Part shown: positions 1 to 6,414 of the stretch, piece after piece | Position numbering within the stretch: position 1 is the stretch's first letter | How the letters are laid out: every line of letters begins with the position of its first letter | Source: an uncultured bacterium | GTDB lineage: Bacteria > Actinomycetota > Coriobacteriia > Coriobacteriales > Coriobacteriaceae | NCBI GenBank assembly: GCA_905215835.1 | Contig: CAJMRR010000108.1 | Span: 1 to 6,942, forward strand | Length of the DNA: 6,942 nucleotides | Direction: 5' to 3' | Translations under genes and position numbers: made by a program | Notes under the pieces: model-generated | Told to the model about the DNA's origin: nothing | The model's database searches: none | What the model saw: only the letters and a program-made list of their open reading frames with translations

Positions 1-2
1 CC

Positions 3-1145
3 GGCGGCGAGGACGAGCCGGTCGATGCATCTTGCCGCACCAACGCGGGTTTTGCCGCAAGCCTCATCTGCATTGGCCTCAACATCACCCTGTGCCTGGC
101 CAAGGGCATCGCGGGCCTGCTCGCCGGTTCCGTCTCCCTCATCGCCGACGCTTTCAACAACCTCTCCGATGCCTCGAGCAACATCGTGAGCCTGCTCGGG
201 TTCCGCCTTGCCAGCCGCCCGGCAGACGAGGGCCACCCTTACGGCCACGGCCGCTACGAGTACCTGGCTGGTCTGTTTGTCGCCGTCCTGGTTTGTGCCG
301 TCGGCATCAACCTAATCCTCGAGTCGGTCACCAAGATCATCAAGCCCTCGCCCACCGTGTATTCGGCGCTCTCCATGGCTGCCCTTGTTCTGTCCATGCT
401 CGTCAAATTCTGGATGGCAGCGTTCAACCGCACGCTGGGCGATCGCATCGACTCCGAAACGCTCATCGCCACGGCGCAGGACTCCAAAAACGACGTCATC
501 ACCTCGGGCTCGGTCTTGGTGGCGGCGCTTATTTCGCAGACGACCGGCTTTGATCTCGATGGCTGGGCAGGCCTGGGTGTGGGCATCTTCATCTGCATCA
601 GCGGCCTGGGCCTGGTGCGCGACGCCATCAGCCCGTTGCTGGGGCAAGCGCCCGACCCCAAGCTCGTCCAGGCAATCCGCGACAAGATCATGTCCTATCC
701 GCAGGTCTTGGGCACACACGACCTCATGGTGCACGACTACGGCCCCGGTCGTCAGTTTGCCAGCGCCCACGTGGAGATGCCCGGCGAGGGCGACGCGTTT
801 GAGCACCACGAGATTCTGGACACCATCGAGCACGACATCAAGCGCCAGATGGGCATTGGTATCACGCTGCACTGCGACCCCATCGCGACAACCGGCGATG
901 ACTTGCGCGGCTGGGTCAAGCGCGGCGTCATGCAGATCGATCCCGCGCTCTCCATCCACGACCTGCACGAGCACGACGGGTTCGTTTCGTTTGACCTGGT
1001 GCGTCCCGACGGCTTTGACATATCCGACGAGGAGCTGCTGGGGCTCGTCACGCGCATCGTGCACGAGCGCCGACCCGATGCCTCATGCGTCGTCACGTTT
1101 GATTCGGGCTTTAGCTCGCCCGACCGTCCGGCCGAGCAACTGTAG
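3..1145 (+). CDS. Cation diffusion facilitator (CDF) transporter, probable Mn2+ efflux, 5'-truncated
   Basis: This is a membrane exporter that moves a divalent metal out of the cytoplasm, probably by proton antiport as in other CDFs. The frame is open to the left edge, so the start lies outside; 380 codons are visible. Six hydrophobic segments can be read (about residues 15-40, 43-70, 85-112, 118-145, 155-182 and 188-215 of the visible part). The metal site is NxxxD in TM2 (N codon at 156, D codon at 168) and DxxxD in TM5 (D codons at 480 and 492). From family knowledge, zinc CDFs usually have HxxxD or DxxxD in TM2, while NxxxD/DxxxD is typical of manganese CDFs such as pneumococcal MntE, so Mn2+ is my inference. 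TM6 is followed by a cytoplasmic ZT_dimer-like domain (about nt 690-890) and a second, similar C-terminal domain (about nt 930-1130). The in-frame GTG at 186 lies inside TM2 and is not a start. The next gene converges on it. Confidence 0.9.
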   Translation, partial: GGEDEPVDASCRTNAGFAASLICIGLNITLCLAKGIAGLLAGSVSLIADAFNNLSDASSNIVSLLGFRLASRPADEGHPYGHGRYEYLAGLFVAVLVCAVGINLILESVTKIIKPSPTVYSALSMAALVLSMLVKFWMAAFNRTLGDRIDSETLIATAQDSKNDVITSGSVLVAALISQTTGFDLDGWAGLGVGIFICISGLGLVRDAISPLLGQAPDPKLVQAIRDKIMSYPQVLGTHDLMVHDYGPGRQFASAHVEMPGEGDAFEHHEILDTIEHDIKRQMGIGITLHCDPIATTGDDLRGWVKRGVMQIDPALSIHDLHEHDGFVSFDLVRPDGFDISDEELLGLVTRIVHERRPDASCVVTFDSGFSSPDRPAEQL

Positions 1146-1157
1146 CCTGCTTAACAG

Positions 1158-2144
1158 CTAGTTTCCCTGCGCGCCCGAGATGCCGTTTTGCAGCGCGTCC
1201 CAGGCATTGGTAGCCATATCGCCCAGATTCTGAGCAGTATCGCCGAGGTTTTGGGCTGTATCGCCCAGCTCTTGTGCCTTGTCTCCCAACTCCTGTGCCT
1301 TGTTGCTCAAATCCTCCAGCGTATTGGAGCTCGAGCTGTCGGTACCGCTTTGGCCGCCGGACGAGTTGCCATAGCTGTTCTTGTGCGTGAGCTGAATCTC
1401 CAGGTTGCCGTTGTCGTTATAGTAGGCATTCGTAACAACCCAGTTGGCATCGACGACGGGCGTTGAGCCATCATCAGTCAGGACCACGGCATTCGAAAGA
1501 TCAGCGCCGCGTGACTTGAGGAGCTTCTTGGCGTTGGACCAGTACTGTCCCGGGATATCGCTCAGGTCGACGGCAGCAGACTGGGTGGTCTCGGCCTGCT
1601 CGGTCGTGGCATCGGTCGTGGCGCCCCGCTTGTTGAGCATGCCCGACACGATGGCGAACACGACCGACAAGGCAAAGAAGATCGCCAGCACAATCAGGAT
1701 TTTCTTGATCACGCTCGACGGACGCGACGGTGCCTTCTCCTCGTCCTCACCATACTGCGGAATCGATTTGGGATACTCGCGATACGGCTGGCGCGACTCG
1801 TAGCGAGGCTGCGCCGTGCGAGGCAAATACGTCGTCTGCTGAGGCTGCGGAATGGGATTCTGCGGCAGGTTGTCATAGGGATTCGGCGTCGAGGCAGCAT
1901 AAGAATCCTGCGGCGCGTAATCAAACGGATCCGGAGCTGCGTTGCCATAGGGGCCTTGCGAAGATGCAGCGTAAGAATCCTGCGCCGTGTCGCCATAGCC
2001 CATAACCCGGGTGGGCTCGGCAGAAGGCTGCGTCGCGGCGGGGTCGGTATAACCGGGGTTGGGAACAACGCGGGTCGCATCGGCGCTATCGCCAGCCTGC
2101 GCGGAACCGTAGCCGCCCATCACGGTTGTCTTGTCCTGATCCAT
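1158..2144 (-). CDS. Single-pass membrane protein with PASTA-like domain, repeats and heptad tail; function unknown
   Basis: I do not recognise a named family for the whole 328-residue protein. Residues 1-145 are Gln/Pro/Tyr/Thr-rich, probably disordered and cytoplasmic. They carry three T-x-V-[M/V] motifs (KTTVM, ATRVV, PTRVM) and two copies of a 24-residue repeat. One hydrophobic helix lies at about 146-170, preceded by KK and with no N-terminal signal peptide, suggesting a type II orientation. A Thr/Ala/Gln-rich linker leads to residues 192-255, which look like a degenerate PASTA domain: an IPGQ...AKKLLKSRGA helix, then TDDGSTPVVDANWVV and a terminal strand. A Ser/Gly linker (256-275) precedes four heptads of the KAQELGD/TAQNLGD type (282-309), predicted to be amphipathic. 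The ATG is preceded by AAAGGAA seven bases upstream. PASTA domains occur in cell-wall-sensing kinases and penicillin-binding proteins, so an envelope role is possible but unproven. Confidence 0.85.
   Translation of the reverse strand: MDQDKTTVMGGYGSAQAGDSADATRVVPNPGYTDPAATQPSAEPTRVMGYGDTAQDSYAASSQGPYGNAAPDPFDYAPQDSYAASTPNPYDNLPQNPIPQPQQTTYLPRTAQPRYESRQPYREYPKSIPQYGEDEEKAPSRPSSVIKKILIVLAIFFALSVVFAIVSGMLNKRGATTDATTEQAETTQSAAVDLSDIPGQYWSNAKKLLKSRGADLSNAVVLTDDGSTPVVDANWVVTNAYYNDNGNLEIQLTHKNSYGNSSGGQSGTDSSSSNTLEDLSNKAQELGDKAQELGDTAQNLGDTAQNLGDMATNAWDALQNGISGAQGN
1218..1301 (-). repeat. Four 21-bp heptad-encoding units (KAQELGD/TAQNLGD)
   Basis: Four consecutive 21-bp units encode KAQELGD, KAQELGD, TAQNLGD and TAQNLGD near the C-terminus of the PASTA-like membrane protein. 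Ala and Leu recur at heptad spacing, as in a coiled coil or surface-binding amphipathic helix. The units use different synonymous codons, so this looks like an old, protein-level repeat rather than recent replication slippage. A diverged flanking heptad can be seen on each side. Confidence 0.85.
1848..1991 (-). repeat. Two-copy 72-bp (24-residue) tandem repeat
   Basis: Residues 52-75 and 76-99 of the membrane protein align without gaps. Both contain QDSYAAS, followed by PYGNAAPDP in the first copy and PYDNLPQNP in the second, 24 residues apart. At DNA level a 19-base stretch at 1894-1912 recurs with one mismatch at 1966-1984. The repeat lies in the predicted disordered cytoplasmic region, and its Tyr and Ser residues are spaced alike in both copies. 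Confidence 0.75.
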
Positions 2145-2151
2145 GCAACGA

Positions 2152-2158
2152 TTCCTTT
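2152..2158 (-). promoter_or_regulatory. Ribosome binding site of the PASTA-like membrane protein gene
   Basis: AAAGGAA reads on the minus strand seven bases before the ATG at 2142-2144. It supports that start. Confidence 0.65.
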
Positions 2159-2189
2159 CCGTCGCGCGTGAGTCTCAAGTTATCCATGC

Positions 2190-2195
2190 ATTCTA
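2190..2195 (-). promoter_or_regulatory. Candidate -10 element for the membrane protein gene
   Basis: TAGAAT (5 of 6 matches to TATAAT) lies on the minus strand 45 bases before the ATG. I found no convincing -35 hexamer at 16-18 bases. The gene must start transcription in this gap if the terminator at 2263-2298 works, so a promoter is expected here. The exact site is uncertain. Confidence 0.3.
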
Positions 2196-2262
2196 CCCGC
2201 GCAAAAGCCTATGATGGGCAGAGTCCGTCGGTATCTACAAGACATGCGCGGTCCTAAGGATC

Positions 2263-2298
2263 AAAAAGCCCCGCCGGGCCTTGTGGGCACGGCGGGGC
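2263..2298 (-). terminator. Intrinsic terminator of fhs
   Basis: On the minus strand a perfect 9-bp GC stem (GCCCCGCCG at 2268-2276 with CGGCGGGGC at 2290-2298) encloses a 13-base loop region that can form three further pairs. TTTTT follows at once (2267-2263). It begins 25 bases after the fhs stop. The plus strand has no T-run after the stem, so the element works for fhs only. Confidence 0.9.
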
Positions 2299-2323
2299 GG
2301 GCAAGCGGCTATGAGCAGCAGGC

Positions 2324-3991
2324 TTAGAACAGGCCGGTGATGTTGCCGTCGTTGTCGACGTCGATGTTTTCGGCCGCGGGCACCTTGGGCAGACCCGGCA
2401 TGGTCAGAACACTACCGGTCAGCGCGACCACAAAGTGGGCGCCGGCAGAAACCTTGAGCTCACGCACGGTGATGCGGAAGTTCTCGGGAGCGCCCAGGGC
2501 CTTGGCGTTGTCGCTAAAGCTGTACTGCGTCTTGGCGACGCACACCGGCAGGTTGCCAAAGCCATTCTCGCGCAGCTCGGCGAGCTGGCGCTTGGCGGCC
2601 GGCGTAAAGTCAACGCCGTCGGCGCGGTAGACCTTGGTGGCAACAGCCTCGAGGGCATCAGCGACATCAGCGCCGTCCTCATAGGCAAACTTGAGCTCGC
2701 TCGGCTGCTCAATCAGACGCATGACCTCATCGGCAAGCTCGAGCGCGCCCTCGCCGCCCTTGGCCCAGACCTCGGAAAGCTTAACGTTGACGCCGAGCTT
2801 CTGGCACTCGGACTCGATGAGCGCAAGCTCGGCCTCGGTGTCCGTCGGGAAGCGGTTGATGGCGACCACGCAGGGCAGACCATAAACGTTCTGGATGTTG
2901 TCGACGTGACGCAGCAGGTTGGGCATGCCAGCCTTGAGTGCCTCGAGGTTCTCCTCGTTGAGGTCGGCCTTGGCGACGCCACCGTTGTACTTAAGCGCAC
3001 GAGCGGTAGCGACGATCACGACGGCGCTGGGGCGAACGCCCGTCATGCGGCACTTGATATCGAGGAACTTCTCGGCACCCAGGTCGGCGCCAAAGCCGGC
3101 CTCGGTAATGGCAACATCGCCAAAGCGCATAGCCATACGCGTGGCCATGATAGAGTTGCAGCCGTGGGCAATGTTGGCGAAGGGACCGCCGTGGACAAAC
3201 GCAGGCGTGCCCTCGAGTGTCTGAACCAGGTTGGGTTTGAGCGCATCCTTGAGCAGGGCAGCCATGGCACCCTGAGCCTTAAGGTCGCGGGCGCGGACGG
3301 GCTCGCCGGCATAGCTGTAGCCGACGACGATCTCGCCCAAGCGCTCCTTGAGGTCGTTGATGCTCGTGGACAGGCACAGGATTGCCATGACCTCGGAGGC
3401 AACGGTGATATCGAAGCCGTCCTCGCGCGGCACGCCCTGGGCCTTGCCGCCAATGCCGTCGATAACATGGCGCAGCTGACGGTCGTTCATGTCGACGACG
3501 CGCTTCCAGGTGATGCGCTTAACGTCAATACCGAGCTGGTTGCCCTGCTGAATATGGTTATCAAGCATGGCGGCCAGCAGGTTGTTGGCAGCACCGATGG
3601 CATGGAAGTCACCGGTAAAGTGCAGGTTGATATCCTCCATGGGGATGACCTGAGCCCAGCCGCCGCCGGCAGCACCGCCCTTAACGCCAAAGACGGGGCC
3701 GAGCGAAGGCTCGCGCAGGGCCACAGCGCTCTTGACGCCGCGGCGACGCAGGCCATCGGCCAGACCGATGGTCGTGGTGGTCTTACCCTCGCCCGCGGGC
3801 GTGGGGTTGATAGCGGTCACGAGGACGAGCTTGGCCTGGTGGTCAGTTGGCTCGTTGAGCAATGAATAGTCGACCTTAGCCTTGTCGAAGCCGTACGGAA
3901 TAAGGTGCTTAACGTCGACGCCGGCGTTCTTGGCCACCTCGGTAATAGGCAGCGGCGTGACAGAACGTGCGATTTCGATGTCAGTAGGCAT
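2324..3991 (-). CDS. fhs: Formate--tetrahydrofolate ligase (10-formyl-THF synthetase)
   Basis: This cytoplasmic enzyme joins formate to tetrahydrofolate using ATP, giving 10-formyl-THF for purine synthesis, formyl-Met-tRNA and, in some anaerobes, the methyl branch of the acetyl-CoA pathway. The 555 residues match the usual family length. Visible motifs are the nucleotide-binding loop PTPAGEGKTTT (63-73), GVKGGAAGGGW (102-112; the usual family signature ends in Tyr, here Trp), HGGPFANIAHG (267-277) and VATARALKYNGG (327-338). I chose ATG 3989-3991 because AAAGGA lies six bases upstream and the protein then begins as family members do. The frame runs 20 codons further to 4051, but that stretch covers the RBS and candidate promoter and does not resemble the family. 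The gene looks monocistronic: its own terminator follows, and ruvB ends 144 nt upstream. Confidence 0.97.
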   Translation of the reverse strand: MPTDIEIARSVTPLPITEVAKNAGVDVKHLIPYGFDKAKVDYSLLNEPTDHQAKLVLVTAINPTPAGEGKTTTTIGLADGLRRRGVKSAVALREPSLGPVFGVKGGAAGGGWAQVIPMEDINLHFTGDFHAIGAANNLLAAMLDNHIQQGNQLGIDVKRITWKRVVDMNDRQLRHVIDGIGGKAQGVPREDGFDITVASEVMAILCLSTSINDLKERLGEIVVGYSYAGEPVRARDLKAQGAMAALLKDALKPNLVQTLEGTPAFVHGGPFANIAHGCNSIMATRMAMRFGDVAITEAGFGADLGAEKFLDIKCRMTGVRPSAVVIVATARALKYNGGVAKADLNEENLEALKAGMPNLLRHVDNIQNVYGLPCVVAINRFPTDTEAELALIESECQKLGVNVKLSEVWAKGGEGALELADEVMRLIEQPSELKFAYEDGADVADALEAVATKVYRADGVDFTPAAKRQLAELRENGFGNLPVCVAKTQYSFSDNAKALGAPENFRITVRELKVSAGAHFVVALTGSVLTMPGLPKVPAAENIDVDNDGNITGLF

Positions 3992-3997
3992 GGGCGG

Positions 3998-4003
3998 TCC
4001 TTT
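3998..4003 (-). promoter_or_regulatory. Ribosome binding site of fhs, decides the start
   Basis: AAAGGA on the minus strand, six bases before the ATG at 3989-3991. It favours this start over the upstream in-frame start at 4051. Confidence 0.75.
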
Positions 4004-4031
4004 CGTTACCGAATGAGAAAAAGACCAATCC

Positions 4032-4058
4032 AGCATAGCACGGGCGCGCAATAGTAAA
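4032..4058 (-). promoter_or_regulatory. Candidate fhs promoter with extended -10
   Basis: On the minus strand TATGCT (4037-4032), preceded by TGC, forms an extended -10. TTTACT (4058-4053) sits 15 bases upstream as a partial -35 (4 of 6). Transcription would start near 4025 and give a leader of about 33 nt. The spacing is short for a sigma-70 promoter, so this is a candidate only. I see no riboswitch-like structure in the leader and no clear terminator for ruvB in 4004-4135. Confidence 0.35.
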
Positions 4059-4135
4059 ACACCCGCAACCGATGAACGGCGATATGTTTACCCAATGTCC
4101 GGCGATAGCCCAACAGCACGCCAAAACAAAGCGCC

Positions 4136-5203
4136 CTAAACGGTAGGTTCAATCCCCAGGTGCTCAAAGGTGCGAAGGGTTGCCTGACGGCCCTGCGGCG
4201 TACGAATCATCAACCCGCACTGCAACAGGTAGGGCTCATAGACATCCTCGAGCGTGCCCGGGTCCTCGCCCACCGCGCTGGCAAGGGTCGTAAGTCCCAC
4301 GGCACGACCGGAGAACGTCTTAGCGAGCGTCTCCAAAATGCGAATATCCATCCAGTCCAGCCCGAGCTCGTCGATCTCGAAGAACTCGAGCGCCTGACGG
4401 CAGATATCGAGCTCGATGGGGCCGTTGCCGCGCACCTGTGCGTAATCGCGCACGCGCTTGAGCAGGCGGTTGGCAAGACGTGGCGTGCCGCGCGAACGCG
4501 AGCCGATCTCGAGCGCACTGGGATGGTCGATCGTCACGCCCAGGATAGTCGCCGAGCGCGTCACAATCTGCGCGAGTTCCTCGACCGTGTAGTAATCCAG
4601 GCGATATGAAATGCCAAAGCGGTCGCGCAACGGGCCGGTCAACATGCCTGAGCGGGTCGTTGCCGCTACCAGCGTAAACTTGGGAATATCCAGGCGAATC
4701 GAGCGCGCCGCCGGACCCTTGCCAATCACGATATCGAGGGCAAAGTCCTCCATCGCGGGGTACAGGACCTCCTCGACCGAACGGTTGAGGCGGTGGATCT
4801 CGTCGATAAACAGCACATCACCCGGCTGCAAGTTAGTAAGGATGGCCGCTAGGTCGCCCGTGCGCGCGATGGCAGGGCCACTCGTGGTCTTGATCTGAGC
4901 GCCCAGCTCGTTGGCGATAACGGTGGCCAGCGTGGTCTTGCCCAGGCCCGGAGGACCCGAGAAGATCACGTGGTCGAGCGTCTCGCCACGGCTCTGCGCC
5001 GCTTCGATCAACACGCGCAGGCTTTGCTTGATGTGCTCCTGGCCACAGTAATCGTCCAGACGCTGGGGGCGCAAAGTGCGATCGACATCGAGGTCCTCGG
5101 CCGTCAGCTCCGAACCCACCATACGCTCGCCATGCGCCATGGATGCCGCCGGCGAGTTACCGGGCGTCGCCCACAGGTCCTGAGAGTCATCGGCTTCCCA
5201 CAT
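4136..5203 (-). CDS. ruvB: Holliday junction branch migration helicase RuvB
   Basis: RuvB is the AAA+ ATPase that, as hexamers held on the junction by RuvA, pumps DNA to move Holliday junctions in recombinational repair. Counting from ATG 5203, the 355 residues show Walker A GPPGLGKT (83-90), Walker B LFIDEIHRL (131-139), sensor 1 ATTR (181-184), the arginine-finger segment GPLRDRFG (190-197) and sensor 2 GTPRLANR (239-246). The RuvA-binding hairpin region lies at about 153-175, and a C-terminal winged helix ends in a GRQAT segment. The Walker lysine is residue 89, against 68 in E. coli, so about 21 extra polar residues sit at the N-terminus. The ATG shares its A with the ruvA stop (TGATG). 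A GTG one codon upstream (5204-5206) is also possible, but the ATG is better spaced from a weak GGA. It is the last gene of the ruvCAB operon. Confidence 0.97.
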   Translation of the reverse strand: MWEADDSQDLWATPGNSPAASMAHGERMVGSELTAEDLDVDRTLRPQRLDDYCGQEHIKQSLRVLIEAAQSRGETLDHVIFSGPPGLGKTTLATVIANELGAQIKTTSGPAIARTGDLAAILTNLQPGDVLFIDEIHRLNRSVEEVLYPAMEDFALDIVIGKGPAARSIRLDIPKFTLVAATTRSGMLTGPLRDRFGISYRLDYYTVEELAQIVTRSATILGVTIDHPSALEIGSRSRGTPRLANRLLKRVRDYAQVRGNGPIELDICRQALEFFEIDELGLDWMDIRILETLAKTFSGRAVGLTTLASAVGEDPGTLEDVYEPYLLQCGLMIRTPQGRQATLRTFEHLGIEPTV

Positions 5204-5823
5204 CACGCATCCATTCCAAGTCGCTTAAGCGCCGCGCCGAGCAGATCCTCGACACGCATATTCTGCCCATCATACCCGCTCAGGGCAACATCGGTCTCCT
5301 GCGGGCTAAAGCCCATGGAAAGGAGCGCCGCACGGGCGTCATCGATCGCCGAAGGAGCGGCGGCGGGAACCGGCATCGCAACCTGGCCGGGAATCACGTC
5401 GACCGGCACAAAGCCCTTATCCTTGGCAAAGGTGCTCTTGAGCTCCAGGATCAGACGCTGCGCGGTCTTTTTGCCCACACCGGGAACCTTGGCCATACCC
5501 TTGTCGTCCTCGGCCATCACCAGGGAATACAGCTGTCCCACGGTATAGGTGGAGAGCACGGCAAGCGCCAGGCGCGGGCCAACGCCCGACACGGACACGA
5601 GCCGATCGAACATCGTGCGCTCGTCCTTGGAGGCAAAACCAAAGAGCGTCATGGCATCCTCACGCACCTGCATACGGGTATAGAGGCGCACCTCGCCGCC
5701 GGGTGCAGGCAGCGTGGCGGCAGTGCTGCCCGAGATGCCGAGCTCAAAGCCCACGCCCGATACATCGACAACGGCCGAGCTCATCGTGGCCTCGACAAGC
5801 GTTCCATGGAGCTGGGAGATCAT
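5203..5823 (-). CDS. ruvA: Holliday junction DNA-binding protein RuvA
   Basis: RuvA tetramers bind the four-way junction, hold it in an open square form and load RuvB. The 206-residue protein has the full three-domain layout. The N-terminal OB-fold domain (about 1-63) contains VREDAMTLFGF, whose E55 and D56 match the acidic pin of E. coli RuvA. Domain II (about 64-140) carries two helix-hairpin-helix motifs (VSVSGVGPR and VPGVGKKTAQR) that contact DNA. A Pro/Ala-rich linker (about 140-158) leads to the RuvB-binding domain III (about 159-206). The ATG overlaps the ruvC stop by one base (TGATG). AGAGGA lies about 11 bases upstream, somewhat far, so translational coupling to ruvC probably helps initiation. 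The length is close to the family norm. Confidence 0.97.
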   Translation of the reverse strand: MISQLHGTLVEATMSSAVVDVSGVGFELGISGSTAATLPAPGGEVRLYTRMQVREDAMTLFGFASKDERTMFDRLVSVSGVGPRLALAVLSTYTVGQLYSLVMAEDDKGMAKVPGVGKKTAQRLILELKSTFAKDKGFVPVDVIPGQVAMPVPAAAPSAIDDARAALLSMGFSPQETDVALSGYDGQNMRVEDLLGAALKRLGMDA

Positions 5824-6344
5824 CAGTATCCGGTTCCTCTCTGTTGATAGAACTCGCCACCGGTAAGCGCCCGGGTGCGGCTGAGGTTAACGTGACAGAT
5901 GGCGCAGGCCAGAGCATCGGCGGCATGGTCGGGATGCGGGTCGTGATCGAGCTGCGTGAGCGTACGAACCATATACGCGACCTGCCGTTTGTCCGCGGCG
6001 CCGGTGCCCACAACGGCCTGCTTAATCTGCATAGGCGTGTACTCGCCAATCTCGAGCGCGCACTCCGAAAGAGCCACGAGCGCAGCACCGCGGGCATGCG
6101 CCGTGGGGATGGCCGAGCGGACGTTGGCGCCAAAGTAAATGCTCTCGATAGCAGCGGTATCGGGTCGATAACGCTCCACGACACCCTTGAGGTCGCGGGC
6201 GATGTGAGACAGGCGCACCGCGAGCGGGCTTCCGGCACTGGTCTCAATACAGCCGTAGGCACGGCAGCGAACCTCGCCGCGCCGCTCCTCGATAATCCCC
6301 CAACCCGTATGGGCCAAACCGGGGTCGATGCCCAAAATGACCAA
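5823..6344 (-). CDS. ruvC: Crossover junction endodeoxyribonuclease RuvC
   Basis: RuvC is a dimeric, Mg2+-dependent nuclease of the RNase H fold that resolves Holliday junctions by symmetric nicks. From the TTG at 6342-6344 it is 173 residues, the same as E. coli RuvC, and the acidic residues fall at D7 (GIDPGL), E67 (AIESIYF) and D143. The remaining active-site position is H140 (PDHAAD) where E. coli has D138; histidine there is known from Thermus thermophilus RuvC. I chose the TTG because AGGGGAGGT stands four bases upstream and the protein then begins MVILGIDPGL as in the family. A GTG at 6372-6374 would add ten residues (LRLWRGEVG...) encoded by the Shine-Dalgarno region itself. It is the first gene of ruvCAB, with a LexA-type box 54 bases upstream. 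Confidence 0.96.
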   Translation of the reverse strand: MVILGIDPGLAHTGWGIIEERRGEVRCRAYGCIETSAGSPLAVRLSHIARDLKGVVERYRPDTAAIESIYFGANVRSAIPTAHARGAALVALSECALEIGEYTPMQIKQAVVGTGAADKRQVAYMVRTLTQLDHDPHPDHAADALACAICHVNLSRTRALTGGEFYQQRGTGY

Positions 6345-6348
6345 GCCA

Positions 6349-6357
6349 ACCTCCCCT
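6349..6357 (-). promoter_or_regulatory. Strong Shine-Dalgarno of ruvC, supports a TTG start
   Basis: AGGGGAGGT on the minus strand ends four bases before TTG 6342-6344. It is the strongest RBS in the window and decides the ruvC start in favour of a rare TTG codon. Confidence 0.75.
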
Positions 6358-6398
6358 CGCCACAAGCGCAGCACAAGGCAACGCCCCGCGCACTATTC

Positions 6399-6414
6399 AC
6401 GAACGTCTGTTCTA
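6399..6414 (-). promoter_or_regulatory. LexA-binding SOS box of the ruvCAB operon
   Basis: The palindrome GAAC-N4-GTTC (6401-6404 and 6409-6412), within ACGAACGTCTGTTCTA, matches the LexA box of Gram-positive bacteria and actinobacteria (CGAAC-N4-GTTCG-like), with one arm exact and one off at its end base. It lies just upstream of ruvC, an SOS gene in many bacteria including mycobacteria, and overlaps the predicted transcription start. LexA would block the promoter until DNA damage. It is the only GAAC-N4-GTTC match I noticed in the window. Confidence 0.75.

Noticed and set aside
312..1064. Minus-strand open frame of 250 codons opposite the CDF gene
   Set aside because: It is a mirror of the CDF codons in GC-rich DNA, with no recognisable domain; the plus-strand frame encodes a convincing six-TM transporter.
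1114..1137. GC hairpin (GCTCG/CGAGC) near the end of the CDF gene as a terminator
   Set aside because: There is no T-run after the stem on either strand, it lies within coding sequence, and its stem is short with a mismatch.
2435..3865. Plus-strand open frame of 476 codons opposite fhs
   Set aside because: It is antisense to a clear, full-length Fhs with all motifs. Its translation is low-information and Leu/Gly/Val/Ala-rich, as expected from the complement of a high-GC gene.
3992..4051. Twenty-codon N-terminal extension of Fhs (start at 4051)
   Set aside because: The RBS AAAGGA and a candidate promoter lie inside it, and the family begins at the later Met.
6143..6374. RuvC His in place of an active-site Asp as a loss of activity
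   Set aside because: Histidine at this position is known in active Thermus thermophilus RuvC, and the other acidic residues are intact.
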